A DNA stretch of 64,000 bases from Bacteriovoracaceae bacterium (GTDB lineage Bacteria > Bdellovibrionota > Bacteriovoracia > Bacteriovoracales > Bacteriovoracaceae). Made by a program: the position numbers and the translations under genes. The stretch covers positions 95,445-159,444 of the forward strand of contig CANFHC010000003.1 in NCBI GenBank assembly GCA_947446575.1. Direction: 5' to 3'. Below are positions 10,026 to 19,117 of this stretch, one piece after another (the stretch's first letter is position 1; every line of letters begins with the position of its first letter). The notes below the pieces were generated by a model. The model worked only from the letters and a program-made list of their open reading frames with translations. It did no database searches and was not told the origin of the DNA.

Positions 10026-10475
10026 TTACAAAAGCTGTGAGAGAATGGCCATTAAATAAGCTTTGGAGCCTAGGCCCTCCATTATGATTGTTGAAGCTTT
10101 GGCAGTCAACTTTGTTTGCCGAAAGTCCTCTCTTCTGGCTGTATTAGTGAGGTGAACTTCTATTACTGGAACCTTTACCATTTGAAGAGCGTCAAGGATA
10201 GCTACGCTGGTGTGAGAATAGGCGCCTGGATTGATCACTAAAGCACTGAAATCTTGCTTTAGTGAATCTTGAATTCTCGTTACTATTTCGCCTTCAATGT
10301 TTGATTGAAACCAAGCACATTCACAATTTTTATTTGCAAGATTTAGCTCAGTGAAGTCCATAATGTCTTTTAATGTCAGATTTCCGTATATTTCTGGCTC
10401 GCGGCTACCTAGCATATTTAAGTTAGGTCCATTTATAATCAGAAATTTTTTGGTTTTAGATGTTGATGTGCTCAT
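10026..10475 (-). CDS. aroQ: 3-dehydroquinate dehydratase, type II
   Basis: 149 residues. It catalyses dehydration of 3-dehydroquinate to 3-dehydroshikimate in the shikimate pathway. Catalytic elements visible are the GPNLNMLGxREPEIYG loop with Arg25 and Tyr30, the FQSNxEGE segment with Glu61, NPGAYSH with His88, and the VIEVHLTN motif with His108. It lies between a TPR gene and efp with short gaps, so it is probably expressed with the pilus-linked unit. aroE lies at the other end of the pil cluster. Confidence 0.95.
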   Translation of the reverse strand: MSTSTSKTKKFLIINGPNLNMLGSREPEIYGNLTLKDIMDFTELNLANKNCECAWFQSNIEGEIVTRIQDSLKQDFSALVINPGAYSHTSVAILDALQMVKVPVIEVHLTNTARREDFRQTKLTAKASTIIMEGLGSKAYLMAILSQLL

Positions 10476-10487
10476 AGAATCAAAATA

Positions 10488-11765
10488 TCAAACGCGGCCT
10501 TGATAATCCAGCGCTCTTTTTTGAATTTTCTTTAAGAATTGACCTAATTTTTCTTCCACTGCGCGAACGATCTCAGCTTTTGATGGTCCTTCAATTTCTA
10601 TAGGACCAAGTTTTTCATCGATTAGGCTCATTAAATGACGTCGCCCATCTTCCTCGGTTGTATCTATAAGGTCATTCAGTTCAGTTGGGTGATTGTTAGG
10701 CTGCACAGGTTCTGCAAAAAGTTCATCTTCTATGTAAGGAGCAATTAAAGGCACTTTTTTTGACTGTTGTTCAACAACATCATATTTCTCAAGTGGTTGA
10801 ATGAGTGCCTGAATTTCTTTGATTTTTTCTATTGTTTTTTGATCATTGGGATTGAGAAGTAAAATTTTCTCTAAAACTTCTAATGCCTTTTCAATATGTC
10901 CTTGTCCGCAATATAGATCTACTAAGGTGTGAGTGACAAGAGGAGTATTGTTATCATTATTTTTTAGAACATGCTCTGTTGGTTCTTCATCAATTTCAGA
11001 ATCATTATCTAAATCTAAATGAACGGCGAAAGTTCTAGTTACATCTTTTGGTATTTCTTTTTTTAATGGTGCTTCTTCATGAACTTGATCACTCTTTCTA
11101 ACATTCCAATTATCGTAGTTAACTTGAACTGATTTTACATCAGAAGAATTTGTTTTTGCTTGAGATGCCGAATCATGACTTAGATCTATAGTCATCCAAT
11201 CATCAAAATTATTTATATCGGTGCCTGGAGCTGGAGTTAATTTTTTTAAATCAAATAAACTATTGTCATGAGCATTACCGTCAGAAGTTAGATCTTTTTC
11301 CGGAATTATTATGGGTTTATGGTTTGGTTTATAGCGATCATCAATTTCTTTTTCAAGACTAAGAACATGGCTTGCAACTTCTTTATCCCTTGGATTAATA
11401 AAAAGAAGATATTTTAAAGTTTCGAGAGCTTCTTCCTGCTTCCCAAGCTCCAAACAAGTATCAGCAAATAATTTCTGCAATCTCAGATTGTCACGATTGC
11501 TATCTATTAAAGGTCTTAATGTCGTGTAGGTAAGATTAAATTGCTTTAAATCAAAATAACAGAAAGCTAATCCTAAATACCCCATCGTGTACGTTGGATT
11601 ATAACGAATTCCTTGAGAAAGAATTTCCATCGCCTTATCAGTCATGCCTAACTTTCTGTAAGCTTCTGCTAAGGGTGCAAACACCCTTCCGCGTGGATTT
11701 TTTTCAAAGTCACTTTGGTACTTTAAAAAAAGTGGTGAAAGTAATTGCAATTTATCCTTACTCAT
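10488..11765 (-). CDS. TPR protein downstream of pilQ
   Basis: 425 residues, apparently cytoplasmic (no signal peptide or lipobox). The N-terminal 140 residues form TPR repeats (PRGRVFAPLAEAYRKLG and following 34-residue units). A polar, acidic low-complexity middle follows, then another TPR-like pair near residues 280-320 and a coiled C-terminus. It starts 6 bases after the pilQ stop and belongs to the same unit. By position it could assist secretin assembly or pilus regulation, but unlike the pilotin PilF it is not a lipoprotein. Function not recognised. Confidence 0.7.
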   Translation of the reverse strand: MSKDKLQLLSPLFLKYQSDFEKNPRGRVFAPLAEAYRKLGMTDKAMEILSQGIRYNPTYTMGYLGLAFCYFDLKQFNLTYTTLRPLIDSNRDNLRLQKLFADTCLELGKQEEALETLKYLLFINPRDKEVASHVLSLEKEIDDRYKPNHKPIIIPEKDLTSDGNAHDNSLFDLKKLTPAPGTDINNFDDWMTIDLSHDSASQAKTNSSDVKSVQVNYDNWNVRKSDQVHEEAPLKKEIPKDVTRTFAVHLDLDNDSEIDEEPTEHVLKNNDNNTPLVTHTLVDLYCGQGHIEKALEVLEKILLLNPNDQKTIEKIKEIQALIQPLEKYDVVEQQSKKVPLIAPYIEDELFAEPVQPNNHPTELNDLIDTTEEDGRRHLMSLIDEKLGPIEIEGPSKAEIVRAVEEKLGQFLKKIQKRALDYQGRV

Positions 11766-11771
11766 AAGAAA

Positions 11772-13646
11772 TTAGCCTCTATCAACTAAGCCAGCTTCTT
11801 CTTGGTTTATAATTCTAGGTGTGAGGAAAATAATCAATTCTTTTTTAAATGTATTTGGGTTATACATTGTTCTAAATAACCAACCAACCAATGGTATGTC
11901 TTTTAGAAAAGGGATTCCTGAATGGCTTTCTGATTGTTGGTAAGAATAAATACCTCCAATCACCACAGTCCCACCATTATCAACCAACACTTCTGTTTTA
12001 ATTACTCTCTTAGTTAAGTCAGCTGGAGCCCCAACACCTGCAGGTGCACCTGCAGAATCTTTTTTTACATTTACCACAAGAGAGATAGATCCTTCATTTG
12101 TAATTTTTGGTGTTACTAACATCTCTAACTGAGTCTCTTGAGGTTTCCAATCATCCGTCGTAGTACTTCCCCCCGCACTAGACGATGAAGTAGAGTTTTT
12201 ATAAAACGACGTTTCTGTTTGAGAAATCGAAGCTTCAACATTATTTTTTGTAATTACTTTGGGACTTGAAATAATTTTTCCTTTTGACTCACTTTCCATT
12301 AAGCGCAATTGAAAGTTAAGATCGATTAGCTTGTTAAATCGAGAAATTGTTAAGCCAAAAATAGATTTTGCTGTCTCTGGTGCTGAGCTGAATGAAAAAG
12401 TACCTTTATTGACTCCAGTTGTTGCATTATTTAAACTGGCACTAAAAGGGTCATAACCAAAGTTTAATCCTCTCTCTAATCCTATTTCCTTGCTGTATCG
12501 TTCTGCTACTTCAACAATCTTAGATTCAATTAACACTTGAGGTGTTTGTGTATCTAAGAGTTCAACAATCTTTTTCATTCTTTCGATCACTTCAGCAGTA
12601 TCTTTTACGATAATTGAGTTTGTTCTAGAATCTACGCTTATTTTACCCCTCTTGCCCGAAGTCTGTTGACCACCACCTAGTGAACCGCCAGCGGTTAAGA
12701 ACGAGCCTCCCGCGATTACACCATCTGATGCATATTCAGATAAAATTGCTTTAAGATCATCAATTTTTGCATAACTAATTGGAAAAATTTTTGTTACTAA
12801 GGGCTCTTGCTCGACCATTGCATCTTTCGCTCTTTTCTCAATTTCTCTTTCTTTGGCAGCAGCTTCGAATGTACTAACTAATAATATCATTCCATTTTTT
12901 TTGGCTACTAACTTATTCATTTCTAGAATTGTATCTAGTGCTTGATCCCATGGAACCTCACTTAGATTCAACGAAATTGGCTCCATCTTTTTGACATCTT
13001 CAGTGACAATAATATTAAACCCTGAAGTTTCAGCGACCATTTTTAAAATTTCATCAGGCTTAACACTTCTTAAGTTCATTGAAACTTTTTTCCCAATGTA
13101 TTTCTTTCGACCAGACATTATGACATTTTCTAAAATATCTTCTATAGATTCAGACTTTGGAATGTTTAGCTTGGCTGCAACAGTTGACGGTATATCTGAC
13201 ACTTTCTCAGCATATGACTGATTCTCTTCCACTTTTTTTTGTGAGAAAACACCATAGCGATTTTCTATTTGAAGAATAATTCTATTGGGCTTTCTAACTA
13301 GCACTGACCGGACATTGTCTCGCAACTGAATTGCAATGCGAATGTCTTTTTCTGTTTTTGGCTTTTTATAAGCTTTAACAAAAACAACACCGCCAGAAAA
13401 TTCTGACGTATCAAATGCTCTCATTACTCTTTCTGAAGCTGCAACACTTGCTAGATCTATGATTATTTGCTTATCTTCTTTTACTTGAAACTTGCTTGCT
13501 TGAATATCATTTGCATCGAAAATGAGTTCAAGTTCGCTCACCTCACCTTTTTGTGTGAAGTTAATAGCTTTCATTTCTGCTGCATTTGAAACAGTCAATA
13601 AAGCTAAAGCTAAAAGTAAAACGCTGAGAAAAAATCCTTTTTTCAT
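11772..13646 (-). CDS. pilQ: Type IV pilus secretin PilQ
   Basis: 624 residues. A Sec signal peptide (MKKGFFLSVLLLALALL, cut after about residue 22) precedes an AMIN domain (about 25-125), an STN/secretin N-domain (about 190-260) and the secretin core with the VPLVGWLFR and VVIGGIY motifs near the C-terminus. PilQ multimers form the outer-membrane channel for the pilus. I chose the ATG at 13646 because the alternative ATG at 13655 has no room for a ribosome-binding site. However, a three-codon ORF ends two bases before 13655, so re-initiation there is possible. Confidence 0.95.
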   Translation of the reverse strand: MKKGFFLSVLLLALALLTVSNAAEMKAINFTQKGEVSELELIFDANDIQASKFQVKEDKQIIIDLASVAASERVMRAFDTSEFSGGVVFVKAYKKPKTEKDIRIAIQLRDNVRSVLVRKPNRIILQIENRYGVFSQKKVEENQSYAEKVSDIPSTVAAKLNIPKSESIEDILENVIMSGRKKYIGKKVSMNLRSVKPDEILKMVAETSGFNIIVTEDVKKMEPISLNLSEVPWDQALDTILEMNKLVAKKNGMILLVSTFEAAAKEREIEKRAKDAMVEQEPLVTKIFPISYAKIDDLKAILSEYASDGVIAGGSFLTAGGSLGGGQQTSGKRGKISVDSRTNSIIVKDTAEVIERMKKIVELLDTQTPQVLIESKIVEVAERYSKEIGLERGLNFGYDPFSASLNNATTGVNKGTFSFSSAPETAKSIFGLTISRFNKLIDLNFQLRLMESESKGKIISSPKVITKNNVEASISQTETSFYKNSTSSSSAGGSTTTDDWKPQETQLEMLVTPKITNEGSISLVVNVKKDSAGAPAGVGAPADLTKRVIKTEVLVDNGGTVVIGGIYSYQQSESHSGIPFLKDIPLVGWLFRTMYNPNTFKKELIIFLTPRIINQEEAGLVDRG

Positions 13647-13657
13647 GCAACTCATCC

Positions 13658-13669
13658 CTAAGTCATCAT
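13658..13669 (-). other. Three-codon leader ORF (ATG ATG ACT TAG) before pilQ
   Basis: A GGAAGAG ribosome-binding sequence (13674-13680, 4-base spacing) serves an ATG whose frame closes after three codons, two bases before the first possible pilQ start. It could couple or limit pilQ translation. It could also be chance. Confidence 0.3.
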
Positions 13670-13702
13670 GTTACTCTTCCTAAATACTGAGGACTTGATA
13701 AA

Positions 13703-13711
13703 ATTATAACA
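13703..13711 (-). promoter_or_regulatory. Extended -10 promoter candidate for pilQ
   Basis: The minus strand reads TGTTATAAT, an ideal extended -10 element, in the 113-base gap between pilP and pilQ. No good -35 is visible. The same 9-mer occurs upstream of pilA. Confidence 0.5.
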
Positions 13712-13759
13712 GCATTTTAAAAAATATTGCTTTTTTTTTAGAAAAATTAACTGAGTGAA

Positions 13760-14251
13760 TCACTCGCTTGATAAAGGGACAACCGTTTCTAAATATTCGT
13801 CTTGGTCATATACGTTTCTTATCTTTTCAACGAAGACGACTCCACCGGGAAGAATTGCTTTTACTTCAGCATTATTGGGTCCAATCTTCATTCCTTCTTT
13901 AAGATAATAAACTTCACTTACTATGCCTTTCCCTGTTGCGCCCACTTTGGCCATCGCTCTTCTTTCTTTTCCTATCATTACACCAATTATCCTAATACTT
14001 TCCACAGGCTTATTTTCAATGGAGTCATTCTGATTAGTGTAAACACCCGCTTCATGCGACCTTGAAGATGCTTGAGTCTTCTTTTTATTTATTCTTCTTT
14101 TAAACGGATCTCTCAAATCAAGCGGATTTTTAACATATGTTTTACTTTTAAATAAACTAAATGCTGTGCCCGAATTTTCTTGCCCTTCGTCTGCACCATA
14201 AACAGATAAGGAAAGGAAAGATATAATAAAAAATAACTTTGTGAATTTCAT
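13760..14251 (-). CDS. pilP: Type IV pilus assembly protein PilP
   Basis: 163 residues from the ATG at 14251, which has a GGAAGAG ribosome-binding site and lies one base past the pilO stop. A longer reading that starts inside pilO adds a lysine-rich extension with no initiation signal and would bury the signal peptide. Residues 1-19 form a Sec signal. There is no lipobox cysteine, so unlike many PilP proteins this one may not be a lipoprotein. The C-terminal half (about 80-155) matches the PilP HR domain that links PilNO to PilQ. Confidence 0.88.
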   Translation of the reverse strand: MKFTKLFFIISFLSLSVYGADEGQENSGTAFSLFKSKTYVKNPLDLRDPFKRRINKKKTQASSRSHEAGVYTNQNDSIENKPVESIRIIGVMIGKERRAMAKVGATGKGIVSEVYYLKEGMKIGPNNAEVKAILPGGVVFVEKIRNVYDQDEYLETVVPLSSE

Positions 14252-14252
14252 A

Positions 14253-14915
14253 TTACTCTTCCGATTTTTTTGCTTTTTTTGGAACAACAGATTTTTTAGC
14301 AATTTGACCTTCTTTGAATTCTTTTTCAATTAGGTCAATTCCTCGTTCTTCTTTGAATTTTGAGTTATATCGATAAGCCTCTAAAATAAACTCTCCAGCA
14401 ATCAGCTGAAACTTACTTCTTTGTGGTTGATCCAATTTTTTAAAAAACAATTCCGCTACGTTTAAAATTCTTTTATTTTCAGAAATTTTTTCAAACATAA
14501 TTAAAAACTGAAGATAAGTTGCCTTTGCTCTAAATTTATATTTTCTAGCAATATAGAACCCTCTATCGTCGTCACGCTCGGGCATTATGCTTACTTCTTT
14601 TATATTTACATCTTCTGCCATTCTTCTTAATAAACTTATATTTTCAGTATCTGAAACCTCGCTAGGAAGAAGCTGCTGAGTTTTTTCAATTTCCCGAGCT
14701 ACTCTTTCAATTCTAACCTTTGCTTCATCGATATCTTTATAGAAGCTTGCTATTTCTTTTTTGGTTTTTTTTGCTTTTGCCAAACTTATAGCTTGAACTT
14801 CTTGCTGTGCCTTCAGTGAAGTTTCTTTTTCATCAAACTCTTTCCAATCCATTCCCAAATTATAAAGTGCAATTATGATAACAAACCAATGAATATTTTT
14901 TAGTATTTTTTCCAA
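14253..14915 (-). CDS. pilO: Type IV pilus alignment protein PilO
   Basis: 220 residues: one N-terminal membrane segment (about residues 5-22), a coiled coil rich in A, K and E (about 30-85), then a ferredoxin-like periplasmic domain. This is the PilO layout. PilO pairs with PilN in the inner-membrane alignment complex. It is 3 bases from pilN and one base from pilP. A basic C-terminal tail (KKSVVPKKAKKSEE) extends beyond the usual fold. Confidence 0.9.
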   Translation of the reverse strand: MEKILKNIHWFVIIIALYNLGMDWKEFDEKETSLKAQQEVQAISLAKAKKTKKEIASFYKDIDEAKVRIERVAREIEKTQQLLPSEVSDTENISLLRRMAEDVNIKEVSIMPERDDDRGFYIARKYKFRAKATYLQFLIMFEKISENKRILNVAELFFKKLDQPQRSKFQLIAGEFILEAYRYNSKFKEERGIDLIEKEFKEGQIAKKSVVPKKAKKSEE

Positions 14916-14918
14916 TGG

Positions 14919-15533
14919 CTACCTTGATCTCATGTCGTAGTTTTTAATTTTACCTTTCAGCTCAAAAACTTCATAACTTGTTAAAACTCCATCAATGGTA
15001 TCTTGCTTGTTTTCTTGTTTTATAGGTGTAATTGAATTTCCAAAAAATGGGGAATCATTTATGATCGTAATAAATTCTCCGATGCTCCTAGGCGTATAAG
15101 CTCCACCAGCTACATATACTTCTTTATTTTCGCCAATTTTCAATTGATCAAACCACAAGTCTTCTGGAATACTTCGTGCAATTTTTTCCAAAACTTTTTT
15201 GGGATTTGTTCTAATTTTTAAAATTTCATCAACTTGTAAAGATCGAGCTTTTAACCTCTCAACTTGTTTATTGTAGGCATCAAGCTGAGCTTTAATATTT
15301 ATATTTTTACCAATCTGTTGAGTTATTTTAGTATTTTCACTAGACACCCTCACCAGAGCCTCTTCTTCTAGTTTCAATTTTTCAGCAAAATGTATGTGCA
15401 CAAAAATCGGAGGCACATAATAGATAATAATAGCAAATCCGATCATTTTGAAGTTTAAAGCCCCGAGATCTAAACCTAAAACTACCGGTAACTTGAACGG
15501 GACCTTCTTCTCGAGTAAGTTTAACTCAATCAT
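14919..15533 (-). CDS. pilN: Type IV pilus assembly protein PilN
   Basis: 204 residues, starting at the ATG at 15533, which overlaps the pilM stop in an ATGA. The start MIELNLLEKK fits the conserved PilN cytoplasmic motif (xINLLP) that binds PilM. A GAGGAG ribosome-binding site lies 9 bases upstream. An in-frame start 12 codons earlier is possible but would precede the motif. One membrane segment (about 30-50) and a coiled coil plus periplasmic domain follow. Confidence 0.9.
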   Translation of the reverse strand: MIELNLLEKKVPFKLPVVLGLDLGALNFKMIGFAIIIYYVPPIFVHIHFAEKLKLEEEALVRVSSENTKITQQIGKNINIKAQLDAYNKQVERLKARSLQVDEILKIRTNPKKVLEKIARSIPEDLWFDQLKIGENKEVYVAGGAYTPRSIGEFITIINDSPFFGNSITPIKQENKQDTIDGVLTSYEVFELKGKIKNYDMRSR

Positions 15534-16639
15534 TTCGGCACGCTCCTCATCGCCAATCCGATAGCGCAAACTCCTTTATAAGCAATCTCATCAATTTGGT
15601 TTTCTGAGATATTATTTTTATTATAAGACATGACCTGAAATGGATTTAGAACTTGTACTTCTGTCTCTAGCAACTCTTCCATTGCCTCTGTAAGTCCGGG
15701 GATCTGTGTACTGCCGCCAGTTAAAACACAGCCATCAAATGCTTCTTCCGCAGTTGAACTAAGCCAAAAATCAATAGTTTTTTTTAATTCAGCAAAAAAC
15801 GTATCTAAGACTTGATTGATAATTTCTATTATTTCTTCTGGTATGTTACCGCTACCGTCACCTTGGATTTTTAGACTTTCTGCTTGGTCGTAATTAACTC
15901 CCATTTGCCTTTGAATTTCTTCAGTAATAGTTAGTCCACCGATATTGATCTCTTTAAAAAAAACTAAAACACCATTTTTATAAATCATAAAATGAGTTTT
16001 TTGTGCTCCAAGATCCATTAATATCCAGGTTTTTCCCGTCGATTTTATTTCGTCGCCCATTACAACTTCAAAAACATTCAATACGGCCGATGCATTTAAA
16101 TCAACAATTTTAACTTTTAAAGATGAGCGCTCTACAATTTCTTTGAAACTTGTGACAACCGTTTTTTTGGCTGCACCAATAATAACATCAACACCACCAC
16201 CTTGATTTTCCCCAATCATACTAAATGAAATATTTCCATCTTCGATCGGAAAAGGTAGATACTGCTCAGCCTCCCAAGAAACCTGGTCTTCAACTTCTTC
16301 ATCTGAACCACCGGCAAGTTGCAATCTTTTTATCAGCGTATTGGGACCAGAAATCCCAACACAAGCAAAGCGATTACTTGAACCAAGTGCTTTAAAGCAT
16401 TCCTGCAAAGCTTTTATAATTTCATCTTCTTTTTGTATCTCATCCTCAATGATGGCTCCCTCTGGAAGATTTACAGATGCATAGTTCACAATTTTATATG
16501 AACCATCTGATTGCAGGGCAACTTCTGCCATCTTAATGGCGCTCAATCCAATATCAACACCTACGATCCCCCTAGGCCCGACATACATGAAGTCGCTAAT
16601 TTTCTCTTTTATCGAGTCTAGAATATTTTTGGAACTCAA
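15530..16639 (-). CDS. pilM: Type IV pilus actin-like ATPase PilM
   Basis: 369 residues of the FtsA/PilM actin-like fold: GVDIGLSAIKMAEV phosphate loop near residue 28, WILMDLGAQKTHF in the middle and GGSTQIPGL near the C-terminus. PilM forms a cytoplasmic ring and binds the PilN N-terminus. The start is TTG at 16639, with AAGG 7 bases upstream. It heads the pilMNOP run, which is tightly spaced. Confidence 0.95.
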   Translation of the reverse strand: MSSKNILDSIKEKISDFMYVGPRGIVGVDIGLSAIKMAEVALQSDGSYKIVNYASVNLPEGAIIEDEIQKEDEIIKALQECFKALGSSNRFACVGISGPNTLIKRLQLAGGSDEEVEDQVSWEAEQYLPFPIEDGNISFSMIGENQGGGVDVIIGAAKKTVVTSFKEIVERSSLKVKIVDLNASAVLNVFEVVMGDEIKSTGKTWILMDLGAQKTHFMIYKNGVLVFFKEINIGGLTITEEIQRQMGVNYDQAESLKIQGDGSGNIPEEIIEIINQVLDTFFAELKKTIDFWLSSTAEEAFDGCVLTGGSTQIPGLTEAMEELLETEVQVLNPFQVMSYNKNNISENQIDEIAYKGVCAIGLAMRSVPK

Positions 16640-16671
16640 TGTTTCGCCTTTACTGAATTAGTCTTTATAAA

Positions 16672-16701
16672 ATTATACATTTAATAAATAAATCAGATCA
16701 A
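16672..16701 (-). promoter_or_regulatory. Promoter candidate for pilMNOP
   Basis: On the minus strand TTGATC (16701-16696) and TATAAT (16677-16672) are separated by 18 bases. The -35 overlaps the pilD stop codon, so pilM may have its own promoter inside the cluster. Confidence 0.5.
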
Positions 16702-17468
16702 GGAATATATATAAGAAGATCACTAAACCACTTCTCAGCAAAGATCTGAAAACTGGCAACGATCAATATGAAAGGACCAAAAGGAATAGGATTTTCTTTT
16801 TTAATGGCCTTGCTAGCAATCAAAACAACTCCAACAACCGCTCCTAATAAGCAGCTTAAAAAAATATTTTGAATAATTCCCATAGGACCAAGATAAAGTC
16901 CAAGAACAGCAAAAAGCTTAATGTCACCCCCGCCAAGCCCAACTTGGCCTCTTAAAAGATAAAATATCCAACTCACCAAAAGTGGAAACCCAAGTCCAAT
17001 AGACCCGCCAATCGCCCAAAAGGTCCATGGACGAATAATTAAGCCAATTACAAAGAACATTAGGCCTAAATAAATTGTCACCGAATCTGGTAGAATCTGA
17101 TGTTTTAGATCAACTATGAAATGCACAAGAAAGGCACAGAAGACACTTAAAAAAAATAAAAAATTGAATAAAGCAGTTGGTCCAATCGAGCGTGGTGCAA
17201 TTGCAAATGCAAAAATTGCTGTGACCAACTCTACAATCGGATAAAGAATTGAAATTTTAGTATGGCACTCAGAACATTTGCCTCTTAAGTAGATAAAGCT
17301 TAAAACGGGAATATTCTCATACCAAGCGATAACGTGTTTGCATTTTGGGCATGCGGATCGAGGATAAGCAATGTTAATCCCTAATGGTAAGCGATAAATT
17401 AAAGCATTTAGAAAGCTTCCTATTAAAAGCCCAAACAGTGTGGAGAAAATCAAAAGAAGCTTATCCAA
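16698..17468 (-). CDS. pilD: Prepilin peptidase / N-methyltransferase PilD
   Basis: 256 residues with about eight membrane segments. The cytoplasmic loop carries the two CxxC pairs (Cys40/43 and 65/68) of full-length, methylating prepilin peptidases. The aspartic-protease residues are Asp120 (DLKHQILPD) and Asp182 (GLGGGDIKL). It cleaves and methylates the PilA precursor. The start is TTG at 17468 with a GGA 7 bases upstream, 2 bases after the ABC permease gene. Confidence 0.95.
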   Translation of the reverse strand: MDKLLLIFSTLFGLLIGSFLNALIYRLPLGINIAYPRSACPKCKHVIAWYENIPVLSFIYLRGKCSECHTKISILYPIVELVTAIFAFAIAPRSIGPTALFNFLFFLSVFCAFLVHFIVDLKHQILPDSVTIYLGLMFFVIGLIIRPWTFWAIGGSIGLGFPLLVSWIFYLLRGQVGLGGGDIKLFAVLGLYLGPMGIIQNIFLSCLLGAVVGVVLIASKAIKKENPIPFGPFILIVASFQIFAEKWFSDLLIYIP

Positions 17469-17470
17469 AA

Positions 17471-18238
17471 TTAATCCAAGTTTTTATTTTTAAATATTTG
17501 AAGAACAAATAATAAAAGTGCAGTGGTATATAAGAAAAAATAGACTAAAACTTTCACTAAATAAACTGTATCCACTGATTGTTGGTAAATCACAAAATCT
17601 TTTAGATTTAATTTATACAAATTTGGAAGTACGACATTTCCAATCTTTACCACATAATTAAAAAAAGGATTCATTTTGGCAAAACTAATTTTTGCTGTTT
17701 CATTTAACGAGTGCCCTATCACTAAGATTACGATCGAGTAAATTACAGACATCGCTGTGTTTGTAATCAGTGAAAAAAACACCGCTATTATCAAAACTAA
17801 TAAAGCTTCAAAAAAAGAAAAGAGGCTGGCCCAAAAAATTAAGTTATTCCAAGAACCGCCGAGAAATATATAAATCCCAGCCGCTAGAGAACTTAGAACA
17901 ATTGCGTTAATAAATAAAACTGAAGAGAGTCCAATTATTTTGCCGATGAGGAATGATCCTCTTGAAATTGGTTTAGATAAAATCATATAGAGTGTTCGTT
18001 GTTCAACTTCTTTAGTCAATAAAGTAGAACCAATAAAAATGGCCATTCCAAAACTTGAAAGTGTCATTATTCCTAAGCCAAAATCTAGTGCAATCTTTGC
18101 GGGAGCACCATATGCAAACTCTGAAGCAATATAAGTAATTAAAATTAACCCTAGTGCTAAAAACAAAATACTTGTCATAACTTTACTACGGTAAACTTCT
18201 ATAAACGTAAATTTCGATACTACCAATGTCGTTTTCAT
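17471..18238 (-). CDS. ABC transporter permease in the pil cluster (PilI-like by position)
   Basis: 255 residues with six membrane segments and the ABC-2 permease motif TKEVEQRTLYMILSKPISR near residue 75. It overlaps the ATPase gene by 4 bases (ATGA). Myxococcus xanthus has an ABC transporter, PilGHI, in the same place between pilA and pilD, and it is required there for pilus function. By synteny this is the PilI-type permease. Substrate unknown. Confidence 0.75.
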   Translation of the reverse strand: MKTTLVVSKFTFIEVYRSKVMTSILFLALGLILITYIASEFAYGAPAKIALDFGLGIMTLSSFGMAIFIGSTLLTKEVEQRTLYMILSKPISRGSFLIGKIIGLSSVLFINAIVLSSLAAGIYIFLGGSWNNLIFWASLFSFFEALLVLIIAVFFSLITNTAMSVIYSIVILVIGHSLNETAKISFAKMNPFFNYVVKIGNVVLPNLYKLNLKDFVIYQQSVDTVYLVKVLVYFFLYTTALLLFVLQIFKNKNLD

Positions 18239-19095
18239 GCTTTTATTTTATATATTATTTCTTCTAAACGAGGTTTTTCTTTTTCTATTTCTAAAACATT
18301 AACTTTTTCATTAATTAACTTTGATAAAAATTCTAACTTCTCACTTTCATGAATAATTTTAGAGATTATTTTATTATCTTCAATGTAATTTACCTTATAA
18401 AGGTCATTTGAGTTCTTTAAGATCAATGAATCGATACTTCCTTCATAAATAAGCTTCCCTTTTTCTATGAAGATTACTTTTTGGCAAATTTCTTCTACAT
18501 CTGGAACAATGTGACTACTAAAAAAAATTGTAATCCCATCATTGTTTAATTCTTTCAAGATATTTTTAAAATCTCTTCTTCCTAATGGATCTAATCCTGA
18601 TAGCGGTTCATCTAAAATTAAAATTTTGGGTTTGTGTATTAGTGAACTAATAAATCCTAAACGCTGCTGCATTCCTTTAGAATAACCATGAATACGGCGA
18701 TCAAGTGCGTATGCAATTTGCATTCTTTCTGACCAAATTGAAATTAAGTTTTTGAGTTCACCTTTTTTTATTCCGTTCAAACTTCCAGAATATTCTAGAA
18801 ACTCTCTTCCCGTTAAATATTGATAAAGGTAAGCTTTTTCCGGAAGATATCCAATTGCTGATTTTATCTGATTGGAAGTTTCACCTAGTTTTTTAGAAAA
18901 AGTTACTTTTCCAGAATCTTGCCTCGAAAAATCCATTAAGATTTTAATGAGTGTTGTCTTTCCGGCACCGTTCGCACCTAAAAAACCAACCAATTCACCT
19001 TCATTTATTGAAAAAGTAACATTATCCAAAGCTTTAAATTCTTTTTCCCAAAAATTGTACCTAAACGATTTTGAAATTTCTTGAAATTGAATCAT
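18235..19095 (-). CDS. ABC transporter ATPase in the pil cluster (PilH-like by position)
   Basis: 286 residues: Walker A GANGAGKTT (40-48), signature YSKGMQQRLG near residue 140, Walker B ILILDEPLSGLDP near 160 and the switch histidine in SSHIVPD. It belongs to the export-type ABC-2 family that pairs with a separate permease, encoded just downstream. Synteny with M. xanthus pilH supports a pilus-linked role. About 80 C-terminal residues beyond the nucleotide-binding core are lysine and glutamate rich. Confidence 0.8.
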   Translation of the reverse strand: MIQFQEISKSFRYNFWEKEFKALDNVTFSINEGELVGFLGANGAGKTTLIKILMDFSRQDSGKVTFSKKLGETSNQIKSAIGYLPEKAYLYQYLTGREFLEYSGSLNGIKKGELKNLISIWSERMQIAYALDRRIHGYSKGMQQRLGFISSLIHKPKILILDEPLSGLDPLGRRDFKNILKELNNDGITIFFSSHIVPDVEEICQKVIFIEKGKLIYEGSIDSLILKNSNDLYKVNYIEDNKIISKIIHESEKLEFLSKLINEKVNVLEIEKEKPRLEEIIYKIKA

Positions 19096-19117
19096 TTAAT
19101 AATACTATTCCTTAATT

